NCBI GenBank assembly: GCA_905220665.1
Contig: CAJNAR010000003.1
Coordinates: 1-64,000 of the forward strand
Length of the DNA stretch: 64,000 nt
Reading direction: 5' to 3'
Source of the DNA: Albugo candida
Lineage: Eukaryota; Oomycota; Peronosporomycetes; Albuginales; Albuginaceae
Shown: positions 50,460-62,404 of the stretch, one piece after another
Numbering within the stretch: the stretch's first letter is position 1
Layout of the letters: each line of letters opens with the position of its first letter
Translations under genes and position numbers: made by a program
Notes under the pieces: generated by a model
What the model was told of the DNA's origin: nothing
The model's input: only the letters and a program-made list of their open reading frames with translations
The model's database searches: none

Positions 50460-52355
50460 CTACTTTTCGTCTTTTACTTCATCGTATTCTCGTGAACGCT
50501 TTTTCGGATGGGGTGACGCATTGGTTTCATGCGATTGCTCGCCATACTTTCGGGCAGCGTACGAAGCTTTCATTCCAGCCATACATCGTCGCATTGCTAT
50601 CTTATGATCCACGATTGGGAAGGGATAATCTTTTCCCACCAAACAATTGGCAAGTCGTTGGACGGTGACTGGAGCTTTCCATGGCTCATAAATATACTTT
50701 GCGGGCATTTTCGCTAGAGCTGGAATGTACTTTCGAATATATTTCCCTTCTACATCCCATTTCTTCCCAAATGTCGATGGACTGTACACTCGAAAGTATG
50801 CGGTAAAGAAGGCTGACGCACTCAGCCAAAGCCAATTCCCGCAGTTGATGGACCAGTCGTGATCAATTAGACGCTCCTGGAACACTTCCAAGCCGCGAAC
50901 CCACGATATGTAGAGATCGCCTCGAGTCAGAAAGCAGGCAACGGAGTGTCGTGCTAAGTGATGCATCCATCCTTCCTCTTTCAATTGAATCATAATCGCA
51001 TCGATCCAAGGATAACCGGTCTGACCTTCTTTCCAAGCTTCGAATTGTGCTTTTGCCAGCTTTTCATCTTCAGATAGAGCTTCTTCTTCTTCGATGGTCT
51101 TCGGTAAGGTATGCCATCGCCAGTCAATGTGTAGACACAAAGGATTCCCTTCCATTTTGTCAAAGTGAGGATTCGCATGTCCATTGCAATGGAAAAACTC
51201 GCGCCAAAGAAGTTGGCCATCCAAACTCACTGGCGGTGCCGAAGAAGCTTTTGCATGTCGATTTTGTATGTCTCGTACGCGATGAAAGAATGTTCGTGTG
51301 CTTATGCATCCAAAGTATAAGTACGGACTGAGTGAGGTTGTCGATTTTGAAGGACACGTTTCTGCTGGGGACGTCTTTGGCTTTTCAAATTTGACAACTT
51401 GGCCTTCGTTCTTGCAATACTCTTGAAGGATCTTTAATGCGACGTTCTCGCCTCCATAAATGAAGGAGTGGCGTTCCGGTTTCTCAAAGCCAAATTCGGA
51501 TAATTCAGGAACGCGAAAGAGTTTTTGTGGGCCGGCAATCACATCAATCCACGATTGAGATTGAGTACTGATAGCTTGTTCGTGTGAGACGTTCAAATAT
51601 TCTTCTTCCACCAAGCGCTTGTATAATCCTTCGCGAGAATCTTCCCAACCGGGAATGCTTGAAGGCATCGGAAGCGGCTTGGCTGGTTCCGGGAAAGTTG
51701 CGACTGTCCGAAGAAAGGATGTGTACGTGGCTGGAGCTTTCCCTCCATTCTTCTCCATGACTTGATCTAGATCGTATAGCGTATATCCCCGCGTAGTCTC
51801 TACGTGTATGTCTAATGAAGCTGCCAACTCTCGTACACGTTCATCTCGAGCGGTCGCGAACGGCTCAATCGTTTGATCAAAGAACATGTGCGTGATCTTC
51901 CATGCTGGAAGAATACGACGAAATACTTCGATCCCTTCTCCACGAGCGATAATGAGACGAGAACCACGTGATGCGATTGCTTCTGCAAGACTTCCCACAC
52001 TCTCTAATAAAAACTGGAATCGATTTACACCGCATAACAGTCGTTTTGGACGATGTATGATATACAAAGGGATCAATTGAACTGATTCCGTGTCGTTGTG
52101 TGCTTCCACAAATTTGAGCGCCCGATGTAATGCGAGATTGTCGTGCAAGCGCAAGTCACGACGGAACCACATAATTGCTCGAATTGATGGCATCGTTGCG
52201 TGTTTGTCGGTAATTTTCGATTCCAAAGAAGAATCTTCAAACACATCAAAACAGTTTTGTATCTCGAATGCATCGATTCCTGATGCACTTTCTTCATTCT
52301 CATAAAAATCAGCTGGAAACGCTCCAAAATCCAACAAATCTTGATGACTTTCCAT
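50460..52355 (-). CDS. Cryptochrome/(6-4) photolyase family protein 2
   Basis: 631 aa from the ATG at 52355 (an upstream in-frame ATG at 52403 would add 16 residues). Domains are as in the paralogue at 45380: AIMWFRRDLRLHDNLALHRA, FVRDE-type MTHF/antenna region, LDGQLLWREFFHC, GYPWIDAIMIQLKEEGWMHH, ARHSVACFLTRGDLYISW, HDWSINCGNWLWLSAS and YIYEPWKAP. A Cys precedes Gly in the flavin-contact loop where paralogue 1 has Val. The basic C-terminus (HPKKRSREYDEVKDEK) may be a nuclear signal. It converges with the OGFOD3-like gene 46 bp away. Confidence 0.93.
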   Translation of the reverse strand: MESHQDLLDFGAFPADFYENEESASGIDAFEIQNCFDVFEDSSLESKITDKHATMPSIRAIMWFRRDLRLHDNLALHRALKFVEAHNDTESVQLIPLYIIHRPKRLLCGVNRFQFLLESVGSLAEAIASRGSRLIIARGEGIEVFRRILPAWKITHMFFDQTIEPFATARDERVRELAASLDIHVETTRGYTLYDLDQVMEKNGGKAPATYTSFLRTVATFPEPAKPLPMPSSIPGWEDSREGLYKRLVEEEYLNVSHEQAISTQSQSWIDVIAGPQKLFRVPELSEFGFEKPERHSFIYGGENVALKILQEYCKNEGQVVKFEKPKTSPAETCPSKSTTSLSPYLYFGCISTRTFFHRVRDIQNRHAKASSAPPVSLDGQLLWREFFHCNGHANPHFDKMEGNPLCLHIDWRWHTLPKTIEEEEALSEDEKLAKAQFEAWKEGQTGYPWIDAIMIQLKEEGWMHHLARHSVACFLTRGDLYISWVRGLEVFQERLIDHDWSINCGNWLWLSASAFFTAYFRVYSPSTFGKKWDVEGKYIRKYIPALAKMPAKYIYEPWKAPVTVQRLANCLVGKDYPFPIVDHKIAMRRCMAGMKASYAARKYGEQSHETNASPHPKKRSREYDEVKDEK

Positions 52356-52452
52356 GAGCTTCGCGTTCGTAACAGTGATACAGTGACAAAACAATCGACA
52401 CAATTGGTCAATTTGTGATACAAAACACTATTGATTGGTAGCAATACGCTCA

Positions 52453-54050
52453 TACAAAGTCCAAGGTATTTCTCGAGAATTGGCATTGCGGTGTAATGGC
52501 TTGTGTGTGTAAGTCCCACCATGATGCGATCGGGTTGATCTGCGTGTACTAATGAATGCCATACTTTCCGTAAACATTACTATCTCCAAGAATCGAAGCC
52601 TTGGTTCCTGTGAAGGAGAATATTGGAAGAAGTACTGGAATGGGGACTTTAATTCCAATTTGGTCGACATCGATTTCGTGTTCGATTTCCGGCCAGATGA
52701 TTCTAAAGACGTGAAATAGCTCAACCGTTACCATAAGAATTCCAATTGATCATTTTATTGCTTCCAAGTGAGTCGACCGACAAGCACACGAGCACAGGAG
52801 TAAATACCTCTTTGGTGTACGTATTATTGTGCACGCTGACATTGTTCAATACTGTAGGCCCAACAAAGTTTCCATCAGGGTGATTTTCCCCACGAATGTG
52901 GAGTCTGTCCAATACGCATTCGGCTTCATATCTTGAATAAGATTTTCCACGTTAACTTTTGCAGCTTGAGATATATGCGGACTGGTTTCCGCTCAACCTT
53001 CTGCTCCTCCGTCTACCATGAGGAACTTTGCGCATTCAATTTTGCCCACTTTGGAAAACAGATAATTAAGGAGAACATGTCGAGTACTTGCGTCTGTGTC
53101 GTTCCAACGCAAAAAATAGCAAAAGAGATGGCCATGCAGCGTTGACCCGATGCTCCATAAGCTACCCCAATGATCGCGTTGATTGCGTGAGCTTCATCAC
53201 AATCCGGAAGAATGACGTCGTGATTCTTGGCCCCGTGGCTACCTTGAATCCCTTTACCATTCGCACTACCTCGTGCATGAAAATACTTTCCAGTAATTCC
53301 CTTCAACAAACGATATGGCTTTGATCTCGGGTGCATCACATACTTTCGACAGAACCCTACCAGCTGTGGCGATTTTGTAAGTAGTAACAGTGAGTCATAA
53401 ATGATATTGAGCTCTCCGCTTGGTAGGCCAGTCTCTTTTGCCAGCTTTGCGAGAATCCATGCATCCACACTGAGAGCTGATCAAAACAATATAAAACCGA
53501 GAGGTTCACCATCGTCGCTCCTGTAACCTTTTGCTCAAAGCGGTAGCATTGCTGGGAAATTGAATAAGCAGATGCCGGAACACGCACACATGTTGTCGGT
53601 ACGACTATGTATCGATTCCATGTGCCAAGTTCTCTAGTGTTTTTCCCATCATCAAATTAGCAGCTCCGCAAGCGTGTTTGATGACTTTCGGTCTCATCCA
53701 AATAATTTGCAATAGAAAAAATGGATTAGTTTATTAGAAAGTATTCAAGGCTCGATGTACGTCGCCTTTGGCATACAATATTGTTTTTACCTGCTCCGTA
53801 GTGATCGATCGAGTGTGGAGAAGAGAAGGAATACTTGTCATATAGCGAATTTCTATTATGTCTGGGACTCCCACGACGAGAGTTCCGGTGGGTCTGGTTC
53901 CCACCTCACATATACACGAGAGGCTTTAATTTAAACATGACCGGCTGGCTGTGTTGTATACCGACTATTCTCCATCCGACGAAAGCATTCTGTGCCGCGT
54001 AAACTGCTCTTTTCACTTCTGTTTTAGTGGCTTCAGGAACATGAATGTAT
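52453..54050 (-). pseudogene. Methylmalonate-semialdehyde dehydrogenase (ALDH6 family), decayed
   Basis: Minus-strand fragments in several frames line up with ALDH6 enzymes: TKTEVKRAVYAAQNAFVGWR, KHACGAANLMMGKTLENLAH, VPASAYSISQQCYRFEQKVT, then ITGKYFHARGSANGKGIQGS, LGAKNH-like GAKNHDVILPD, the active-site Cys region GVAYGASGQRCMAISFAIF, DGNFVGPTVLNNVSVHN, and [20 protein letters not shown] near the end. Many stops and shifts interrupt it. The enzyme serves valine and pyrimidine catabolism. Whether another functional copy exists cannot be told from here. Confidence 0.85.
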
Positions 54051-55100
54051 CACTTCACTGATTGCCAATAAAGAAAAATGATGTGTTTCTATATGTTAAT
54101 ACGAAATCTTCTCGCGTACTGGGTGATTTAGATTTATCCAGTGTTGACTTTCCGACTGAATAAAGCTCTATTTATGAATAATAGGACGCGTTTTTGATTA
54201 ATGAGATAATGAGGTTCTCAAAGCAACTAAGAATGTTGATTGTATTACTGTTGAGATTCGCGCGGGAAGAATGAATAGATCGCAAGTAAAGTTGCACTTT
54301 GCAGCGCGGTTGAAGTTCGAAATGCAGGTCAAATATCGATAGTACCGGTACATCTATGATTGCAGAAGCTTGAGACTTATGATTATGATATACTATAAAA
54401 ACATGATTATGACGCGGCATCACTGCCACATCCACCTTCATGCAACAATTCGTTGGTCACAATTCGTTTTGGTGCCAATGTAAATGCGCCTTTAAACACA
54501 TGTTGATGCTACTTTCCATTTATTATAGGGCAATGCATCATAGGGGGTACTCGATGTCAATTTGAAGCCGTTGGCACGAAGTCAAATGTTTACACAGCGG
54601 AACTCTTAGCAGTATCCCATTGACACCGTATTCAATGAGCCCATCAAAGTTGAAAGTTATTCGGCAAGTGTGCGCGCACAAATACTCTCTTCTTATTCTG
54701 TGGCGTTTCCGACGTGAAGAAGACGTACGGATCGTTTCTTGTTATAGTGAACTTATAAATAAAAGGCTGTTTGGAGATGTGCAACAAGGTGATAGCTCTT
54801 CCTATTTAGCGGATATGACGTTCGTGGGGTTTAATGAAGCTGGATAGGAGCTCCAAAACTCACCTTGTAAAAGGACCTTGACACTCTCAGATACACGTTG
54901 AAAGTAGATTTCCAGTGCGAGATTTTTCAGCTCCATGCAATTTTGTGGTATGCTTGCTGCAACATCAGCAAGATGTACTTCCTAGCCGAGATGTGGGTAA
55001 TTGATCAGGCTGGCTCAGTAGCTATTTTAGGGGATGGAAAGGTATCAAACATCAATTGCACGATGATACAACCGTGGTGTTAGAAGAAGCCAGCGGCGAA
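54051..55100. other. Gene-poor region before the tandem duplication
   Basis: Short frames only (for example 54620-54847 and 54898-55083 on the plus strand), without recognisable motifs. The start of the tandem unit is gradual and not precisely defined. Confidence 0.4.
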
Positions 55101-56776
55101 CTCACTCACGTATGTCAAGTCCGTGTCGAAATTAGCGCGAGAAAACGAATTATCGAAACGTTGAGACCTTACAACTTATCGATATTCAAATCTGTTTGTA
55201 GAATGAAAATTCGAGCTACACGATAGTTTTCAGCGTTTACTGAGAAATTTGGTCAAAACAAATGAATCAGTTTTCTTTGCTCGCTACTATCGAGTATACC
55301 CAAATCTTATAAAGAGTCAGAAAGAAGATGCTTCAGCAGAATCGTTTGATACATTGTTTGACGGTCTGAAGAAGGAGACCAAAGACAGAAAAGAGTCTTG
55401 AGACGACGAAGGTTTTCTCAAATCAAGTGCATCCAATACATAGAATCCATCCTTGTCAGCTGATCATTGAAGGCTGGAGGGATTACTTAAGAAGCTGTTT
55501 CTTTGAAGCTTGTTGGACTCCATGTTCATCGAATTTTTCTAATCCAACGGAATCGTGCCACACCTTCGGAATATCAGTTTTCCAATGGTACGGCCACGTG
55601 GAAAGCTATGATGCGTCTTAGAGCCGCACGGACTTGAACGAATGCGTGCTTTTTTACACCCAGCGCGTTGCATGATCTCAGTGCTTATTGACTATGATGC
55701 CATGGAAATACAATATGCGAGGAGAAATCTTTAGCTGGTGCTTCACGAAAGCTTTCCTTACATTTTGTCGACGGATCTAATATCGAATGTGTGACATTCT
55801 TTCGACTCCTACAAGGCTTCGATTTTGAAATAATAACATAAGTGGTCCGGGTGAGTCTTGTCCTTTCCACAATTGAGCAAGCATGGACTGATCTAACGTT
55901 AAAAACCGGCTTGGTTGGCACTTACCGTCTTGCTGTGCTGGACCTCTTCATATCAGATGTCGTTGCTCAAGTAGCTCTAATACTGGTGGCGGTGCTTGAG
56001 CACTTGGAGTGGACAACATCTTGCACCGCCATTATTGAATTTCAGCTTTTGATATGATCCAATATTTTCAAAAACAATCGCACGCTCGAATCGCTGTCGA
56101 ATTTACATTATGTTGCAAATTGTTCATTTCCTGGATTCTTGCTAAGGGCAGGGCGATCAGAATTGAAAACTACGTCTGGCAGCACTTTCCATTGCATCTT
56201 TTTCAATTCAGGTTAGAAACTCTTCTGTAAACGCCACTCACCAGTCTCAATTAAAAATAACAAAGCGGCATTGTCACTATGCGCTGGACGGCTGTAATGA
56301 TTTGCGTAGACGATAACAGAGCTTGTAGGAGATAGGCCGGGAAGCTCAGAATCTCCCCATATGCATAAGATGAACTAAACATGCCGAGGATCTTTCAACG
56401 AGTAAGGAGGCTATACACTAGCATGATAGGTAGGAAAATTTTGCCACAACGCAAAGCATAGAAATGGGCACCATCCACCGCGTTTTCAGCTTAGGCTTAA
56501 GTACAGCTCGGTATACAAGAAAGCCAGAGGAAAGCACACATTCTAAAATACAGAGCGTTGTAACTTGTTCGGTTTCGAATGAAAGCATGCATGCACATCC
56601 TTCCGCCCTCTTCAACTGCCAATGATGCACATGGGTACTTGGATAGAACACAGAAAGGACGCATTCTAGAATACGAAACGTTGCATGCTGCCCAACTTGC
56701 TAGTTAAAGCATAGCACACGCCATTCTGATTCCTACAAATCTACCATTTTCGAAAAGTCAACTGAGCGCACAGAAG

Positions 56777-57883
56777 ATGAAAGCCTTCTCTTCGAAAACG
56801 TACGCTGCTCTTGTACTCGGTGTATTACAAGCTCGCCATCACTTTGTGGCCGCTACATTAGATTTTACCGTTAATATATGGCCTGAAATACGCTTAGAGA
56901 ATGATAATCGTGTGCTTCATTCGATTGACCTAATGGAGAAGTATACTGTCTCAATCGACTCTGGTCATATCAGTCGCCGTACTGCGAAAGTTACCTCAGA
57001 GGAAGAGTTCAAACGTGGAGGAAAAGGCTCTGTGAACTCAATGACTGGTTCGGCAAGCCATAAAACTGGTAAAATGCGAAATGATTTTAATGGTGATTTA
57101 TCTCGAAGTCTACTGGAAAATTCAAGTACTGCAGATCAGCTTTTGGCTCATAATCTAGAAGACAAATCGAGTATTTGGCATGTTGACACAATTGTGACGG
57201 AGAATCTTAATACTGTTTTGCATACGACCGGCTGGAAGTTGCTCGGATCTCTTTTGATTGAATGGTTTAAAATTAAGCTGCTATATGCTTTCGAGAATCG
57301 TGTTTTTATGGAACGTAAAGCTTACGTGAAAAGACATGACGGGGTGTATAGTCATGCATGGACAGCGGAAAAAGGTTATGTGTTCGAGATCGGATTACCG
57401 GAACCAATACATCCTGGATCAGCGCGCGAGGATGACCAACTTCTACGGGTGACTGTAGATCGCGGCAGCTCTGAGCAATTTCCCGTGAAAATGCGAGTAG
57501 ATCTCGACACAGAAACTATCAGTATACCACCACCTCTCTATAGGTCATGCCAAAGAGATCTAAATATCCTCCACTTTTGGGTAGCAGAAGACGGAAATGG
57601 AAACGCTGTATTTCAAGGAGCGTACTCCAGTATCAATGATCTTGCTATCGTGCACCCATGTGAATTGCCGAAAATGGCTATCACCGTGAGAATTCCTGAT
57701 GCTGGATCCTTCAGAATCAATCTCTCTGCATATACCGTTTATGATGAAGGAATTTGTACTTTTCTGATTATGCAATCAAAGGATGATGTATTAGTACTTG
57801 GAGCTCCAATACTAAAATCTTGCTCTGTTATCATTCGAAACACAAATCGTGAATTAGCATATCAATTCCTTTGTCGTGATTGA
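56777..57883 (+). CDS. Secreted protein with pepsin-like C-terminal part, paralogue 1
   Basis: 368 aa. The N-terminus MKAFSSKTYAALVLGVLQAR has a short hydrophobic core consistent with a signal peptide ending near residue 26. I see no RXLR or other host-targeting motif. The C-terminal half carries elements that resemble a pepsin-type lobe: KLLYAFENRVFMERKAYVKR, a DLDTETISIPPPLYRSC segment where pepsins have D-T-G-T-S followed by PP.LY, and a closing VLVLGAPILKSCSVIIRNTN like the family's LGDxFLRxYYVVFD strand. Neither catalytic DTG/DSG triad is present. It may be a non-catalytic aspartic-protease-fold protein, which is an inference from pattern only. Confidence 0.55.
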   Translation: MKAFSSKTYAALVLGVLQARHHFVAATLDFTVNIWPEIRLENDNRVLHSIDLMEKYTVSIDSGHISRRTAKVTSEEEFKRGGKGSVNSMTGSASHKTGKMRNDFNGDLSRSLLENSSTADQLLAHNLEDKSSIWHVDTIVTENLNTVLHTTGWKLLGSLLIEWFKIKLLYAFENRVFMERKAYVKRHDGVYSHAWTAEKGYVFEIGLPEPIHPGSAREDDQLLRVTVDRGSSEQFPVKMRVDLDTETISIPPPLYRSCQRDLNILHFWVAEDGNGNAVFQGAYSSINDLAIVHPCELPKMAITVRIPDAGSFRINLSAYTVYDEGICTFLIMQSKDDVLVLGAPILKSCSVIIRNTNRELAYQFLCRD

Positions 57884-60570
57884 CCGAGTTTCTATGGTAT
57901 GATATGGGGGTAATCATTATGTTTAGAAGCTTCACAGTGAAGCCGTCGCGATTGTTACCCAATAAGCTCAATACATAAGATGAATTGTGGGGAATCTTAA
58001 CATCGTTTTCTCTTTTGGATCAATAATTGGTCAAGATTCATGATAACAGATTGATGTGATCCGTAGACGCAACTTTCAACTATAGTGCTGCCTTACATTT
58101 CGACAATGACGTGGGTGAAACATAGCTTGCGGGCTCTAAGCTTCATACATAGAAATGGATTCTAATTGAGTCACATAGGTCCCTCGTAGATCAAGATGCA
58201 TGTACCTGATAATTTCAACCTCAAAAAATTGATTTGGACGGTAGTCAGCGATTCATGATAGTCAAGATCACTTGCTGAATGCACCGTGTTACAGCAAAAG
58301 AATACGCTTCAGATCCACCGAGACGAAAAAATATTGGGCATCACACAGCCGGGGTAAAAGAACCAAAAAAATCGTTGCAATACTCGCGTCGAGGATGAAA
58401 AGTAAACTGCTAGACGCCATATCTACGAAAGGATGCTTACGTGGCTGGTTTCAAAAGTTTTGATGTAATGGTCGGAATAGCTTCGTGATACTCGGAAACA
58501 ACCCAAGCTTGCATTCTAAAAGGTTTTGTATGAAGAACATAGACATCACGGTCACCGGCAGCCCGATTTGAGTACACTTGTAATTGTCATCAGAGATGAA
58601 AACGGTGAGATGAGTTTGAGAAGAAGGTGCGACCAAATATGAGCCAACATTTCGTGGCCGACTGGTAGCTCAAAATAATAAATTTGCCACTCGAATTTGG
58701 AATTCTATAAACCACACGCTACGAAATTAAGATAAAGGCTCGTATTACGAGTCGAGTTGTTCAAATGAATTTTTTATTTCGAACACAAAGAAACGTAGCA
58801 TTGTTGCGAAGAAAAGCAGCACGAATGATGGAATGTTTGCATGCCTATTGCCATCAAGCCTGGTGAATAATGTGCTTGAAGAAGGCTAGAAATGTCTCGT
58901 TTAACTGTGCATGCCCATAGTGTATCGAAACTTGATCAGGTGCTTGTAGTATCTCGACACCATTACTTCTTCTTGTCGACTCTTTACCATCAATATTTCG
59001 CTGACTTTCGTAGGTTCAGCAATAGCGACATTGGGAAACCTATTTCGTCGATACTAGATTTTCGTTCTTAACGAAATACTGAAACGTTGGACTCTTTGAC
59101 TTATCGATACTAATGCCATTTTGAAGAGTGGAGCCTCGAGCTGAACGATTATTGTCTCAAGCGTTTGCTCAAAATATGGTCAGAAAAAACGAACCAGTTT
59201 AGTCTTTGTCCGATCATATCGAGTGTCCTAATCTTATAAAGCAAATTGTTTGCGTGTCTGAAGGAGTCCAAAGCCAGAAAAGCATCTTATGTCGGCAAAG
59301 GTTCTCTCAAAAAAATAGCGCTTCACTTAACATGCCGTGTAGTATTTGCACTTGTCCCGATACGACTCCAAATAGAAGTGTGAATTTGTGACTTTGTGTA
59401 TACTGACCGACCCATTTAAGCCCCCATCATAGCCACTTTTTTCAAGTCAAATCAACGAGCAGAAGAATGCTGCTTCTGAGACCCAAACATACACTTTGCT
59501 ATCACCACGATCCATGAGCCTGATCTTGCTTTAGCATGGAAGAATGCTAGCGTAAATATGAGATGTTTCTAAGTTGAAAACTACATATCCTCGACGTCGA
59601 ACGTGTACATTACATCGAGCGCCTTGCTTGATCTCAACACTGGTGACTACACCATGCGAGGGCAAAACTTGAGCTGGTGCTTTCACGAAAGCTTTCCTTA
59701 CATACTTGTCGACGGACCTGGAGTCTAACGTGCCACATCCATTTGACTCGGTATTTACTACAGTATTTAATGTTAAAGGTGGCGATGCCTATGCACTTCA
59801 CACACTTCATCAGTCTCATTCGCAATATCAGCGGTTGCAGGAGTGGAACAGCATCGAGAGACGCCATTGATAATTTCCAGCTCGGTATACAATTGAAGAC
59901 AACCGCCCACTCGATTCGATTTTCGAATTGCCATTATGTTGAAGGCACTAAGACGATTTGCAAATTGTTTCTTTTCTGTCTTCTTGCTGAAGGCAGGACG
60001 ATCAATGTTGGAGAATACGTTCGACAGCACTTTTCACTGCATCCTTTCCTGTTAAAGACAAATGCATTTTGAAGCATGACTCACCAGTCCCACTGGAATA
60101 TAACAAAGCGGCATCGCCACTATGCGCTGGACAGCTGTAGCGATTGGCATAGACGTTAACAGAGCTTGTAGAAGATAGGTCGCGTTGCCCAACATAACCC
60201 ATACAACAGAATGAACTAGGCAATGGCAAGGATATCCGACGATTAAGGAGATACACTAGCTTGATAGCGAGGAAGAATTTTGCCGCAACGCAAACTTAGG
60301 CTTAGGTACGCCTCGGTACTTAATACGATTGCAGAAAGCACGCATTCTAGAATACTGAAAGTTGCAACTGGAGAAAGCATGCTCCCGCCCATCCTTCTGC
60401 CCTCTTTAACTGCCAATGATGCGGCTGGGGAACTTGAAGAAAACACAGAAAGCACGGATTTTAGATTACTAAACGTTGCATGATGCCCAACTGCTAGTTA
60501 AAGCATAGCACACGCCATTCTGATTCCTGCAAATTTACTATTCTGAAAAAGTCGACTAAGCGCACAAAAG
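57884..60570. other. Spacer of the tandem unit with relic sequences
   Basis: No intact gene is seen. About 58250-58460 (minus) is a degraded counterpart of the small membrane ORF at 62153-62404. About 59060-60570 repeats the upstream region of the first secreted-protein gene. Confidence 0.4.
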
Positions 60571-61656
60571 ATGAAAGCCTTTTCTACAAAAACGTATGCT
60601 GCTCTTGTACTCGGGTCATTACAAGCTCGCCATGATTTTGTGGCGGCGAAGTTAGATTTGATCGTTGATATATCGCCTGGATTAAGCTTCAAGAATGGCC
60701 GTCTTTCCATTGACCAAATGAAGCAGTATACTGTATCGATTCACTCTTCTCAAATCGAAGGTCGTAGTGCGGTAGCTACCGTAGTAGCAGGAGGCAATCA
60801 TGCACCGACAGATTTGTGGAACTGGGTGGCTCGTTTGACAAACCAACGTGGAGGTAACGCACAAAATGAATCAAAAGACGATTTATATCAAAGTCTACTA
60901 AAGAAACCAGGTACTGCAGATCTAGAAGACCAATCGGATATTTGGAATAATGCCACACCTATAAGGGAGAAGCTCAATGATGTTTTACATACCACCGGCT
61001 GGACTTTGCCTGGAATTCGTTTATCACGATGGTTTGAACTCAAACTGCTATATGCTTCCAATTGCAGGACTTTTTTTATGAAACGTAAAACCTATGTGGA
61101 GAGATACGACGGGATTTATACTCATACATCGACAGCGAACAAAGGGTTTATGCTCAAGCTCGGACTACCAGTTGATTCAGTTGCTTACCCAACCACTCTG
61201 AAAGAGCAGCAATCCGTATCGGCGACTTTGATTTATAACGACCATACGTACTCTTCGGTTGGAGTGCGACTAGATCTTGACGGAAGTACAATTGGTGTAC
61301 CACCAGTTCTTTACGAGCCAATCTTACAAGATCTAGGGAAATTTGGTTACGGGAAGAAAGAGATCGAAACGGACAGTTTTTTATCAAAGAGACAGTGCTC
61401 CGCCACCGGCTCATACGACTTATCTATAATGGCTATCAGCGTGAAAACGGATGATCGTGTACCTCTCCACATCTATTTCTCTGATTATACTGTCAGTGAA
61501 AAAAAACGTTGTACTGCTATGTTCGTGGAATCAACGGATGATACATTATTTTTTGGAGCTCCAATGTTAAAATCGTACGTTGTTATCATTCACAGCACCA
61601 ACGGTGCATTATCTTATTATATCCGTCCTCGCAATGAACCGGTTTCTTCGGTATGA
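60571..61656 (+). CDS. Secreted protein with pepsin-like C-terminal part, paralogue 2
   Basis: 361 aa, the tandem paralogue of 56777-57883. It shares the signal peptide (MKAFSTKTYAALVLGSLQAR), VLHTTGWTLPG, KLLYASNCRTFFMKRKTYVE and YDGIYTHTSTANKGFMLKLG. The lobe-like C-terminus reads VRLDLDGSTIGVPPVLYEPI and DTLFFGAPMLKSYVVIIHST. Here the D-x-D-G-S-T-I-x-x-PP pattern is closer to the pepsin C-lobe active-site strand than in paralogue 1, but no N-lobe DTG is present. The central acidic linker (about residues 70-130) has diverged most. Upstream 300 bp are shared between the two genes. Confidence 0.55.
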   Translation: MKAFSTKTYAALVLGSLQARHDFVAAKLDLIVDISPGLSFKNGRLSIDQMKQYTVSIHSSQIEGRSAVATVVAGGNHAPTDLWNWVARLTNQRGGNAQNESKDDLYQSLLKKPGTADLEDQSDIWNNATPIREKLNDVLHTTGWTLPGIRLSRWFELKLLYASNCRTFFMKRKTYVERYDGIYTHTSTANKGFMLKLGLPVDSVAYPTTLKEQQSVSATLIYNDHTYSSVGVRLDLDGSTIGVPPVLYEPILQDLGKFGYGKKEIETDSFLSKRQCSATGSYDLSIMAISVKTDDRVPLHIYFSDYTVSEKKRCTAMFVESTDDTLFFGAPMLKSYVVIIHSTNGALSYYIRPRNEPVSSV

Positions 61657-62152
61657 TATCGAGGTAATCAGTGCGTTTGAAGATCACATATAGCCGTAGC
61701 GATTGTCACACAAGTAAGATTAATACACAAGGTTTATCGCTAAATTGAACTGCTTTATTGAACTGCGAAATCGATTACTCAAATAATAATTCCAGGATAT
61801 ATCCAAACGCTGAACTTTGCAAGAGCTAGTTCCTGCTTTGTTAGAAGCTGAATGCTGTAGATGAAGCGACAAAGCCTTTGCAGAAGAATTAATATATCGA
61901 TAGCACGAATTACTCGTTCGATTTCTGTGTCAATGCTTGGTCAAAGGTTTTGAGAAAAGATCAGACTTATGAAACCCGTATTTGGACCACACGTCGACAT
62001 GGAATTTTTTCGTTGTCTTCCATTTCGAAAAGAGGCGGGTGGAACGTAGGTAGCGTGCTGTTTAAACTTCAAAAGTAGACTTACTCCTACTTGAGCCACA
62101 TAAGGTCCCTTGCAAATCAAAATAAACGTACCTGATATTTTTGTATTTAGAA

Positions 62153-62404
62153 CTAATTCGAACGTAGTTCATGATAGTCAAGATCAATGCTGAATACACC
62201 ATGCGTTACAGCAAAAGAATATGCTCCGGGTTCATCGAGGCGCACCAATGTGCGCAGCGAATCGGGGAAGCACTCAGCCGTGGTAATCGAACCAAACCAG
62301 GTTGCAATATCTGCGCCGAGGATGAAAAGCAAGTAAACTGCTAGAAGCCATATGCGCAATATATTGATCACGTGGCTGGACTTAAGATTTTGGTGCATTA
62401 GCAA
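62153..62404 (-). CDS. Small putative secreted or membrane protein (83 aa)
   Basis: The ATG-initiated frame MLMHQNLKSSHVINILRIWL continues into LAVYLLFILGADIATWFG, a signal-peptide- or anchor-like N-terminus, then a short hydrophilic tail. The counterpart in the first tandem unit (about 58250-58460) is broken by stops. It could be a first exon. Unrecognised. Confidence 0.35.
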   Translation of the reverse strand: MLMHQNLKSSHVINILRIWLLAVYLLFILGADIATWFGSITTAECFPDSLRTLVRLDEPGAYSFAVTHGVFSIDLDYHELRSN

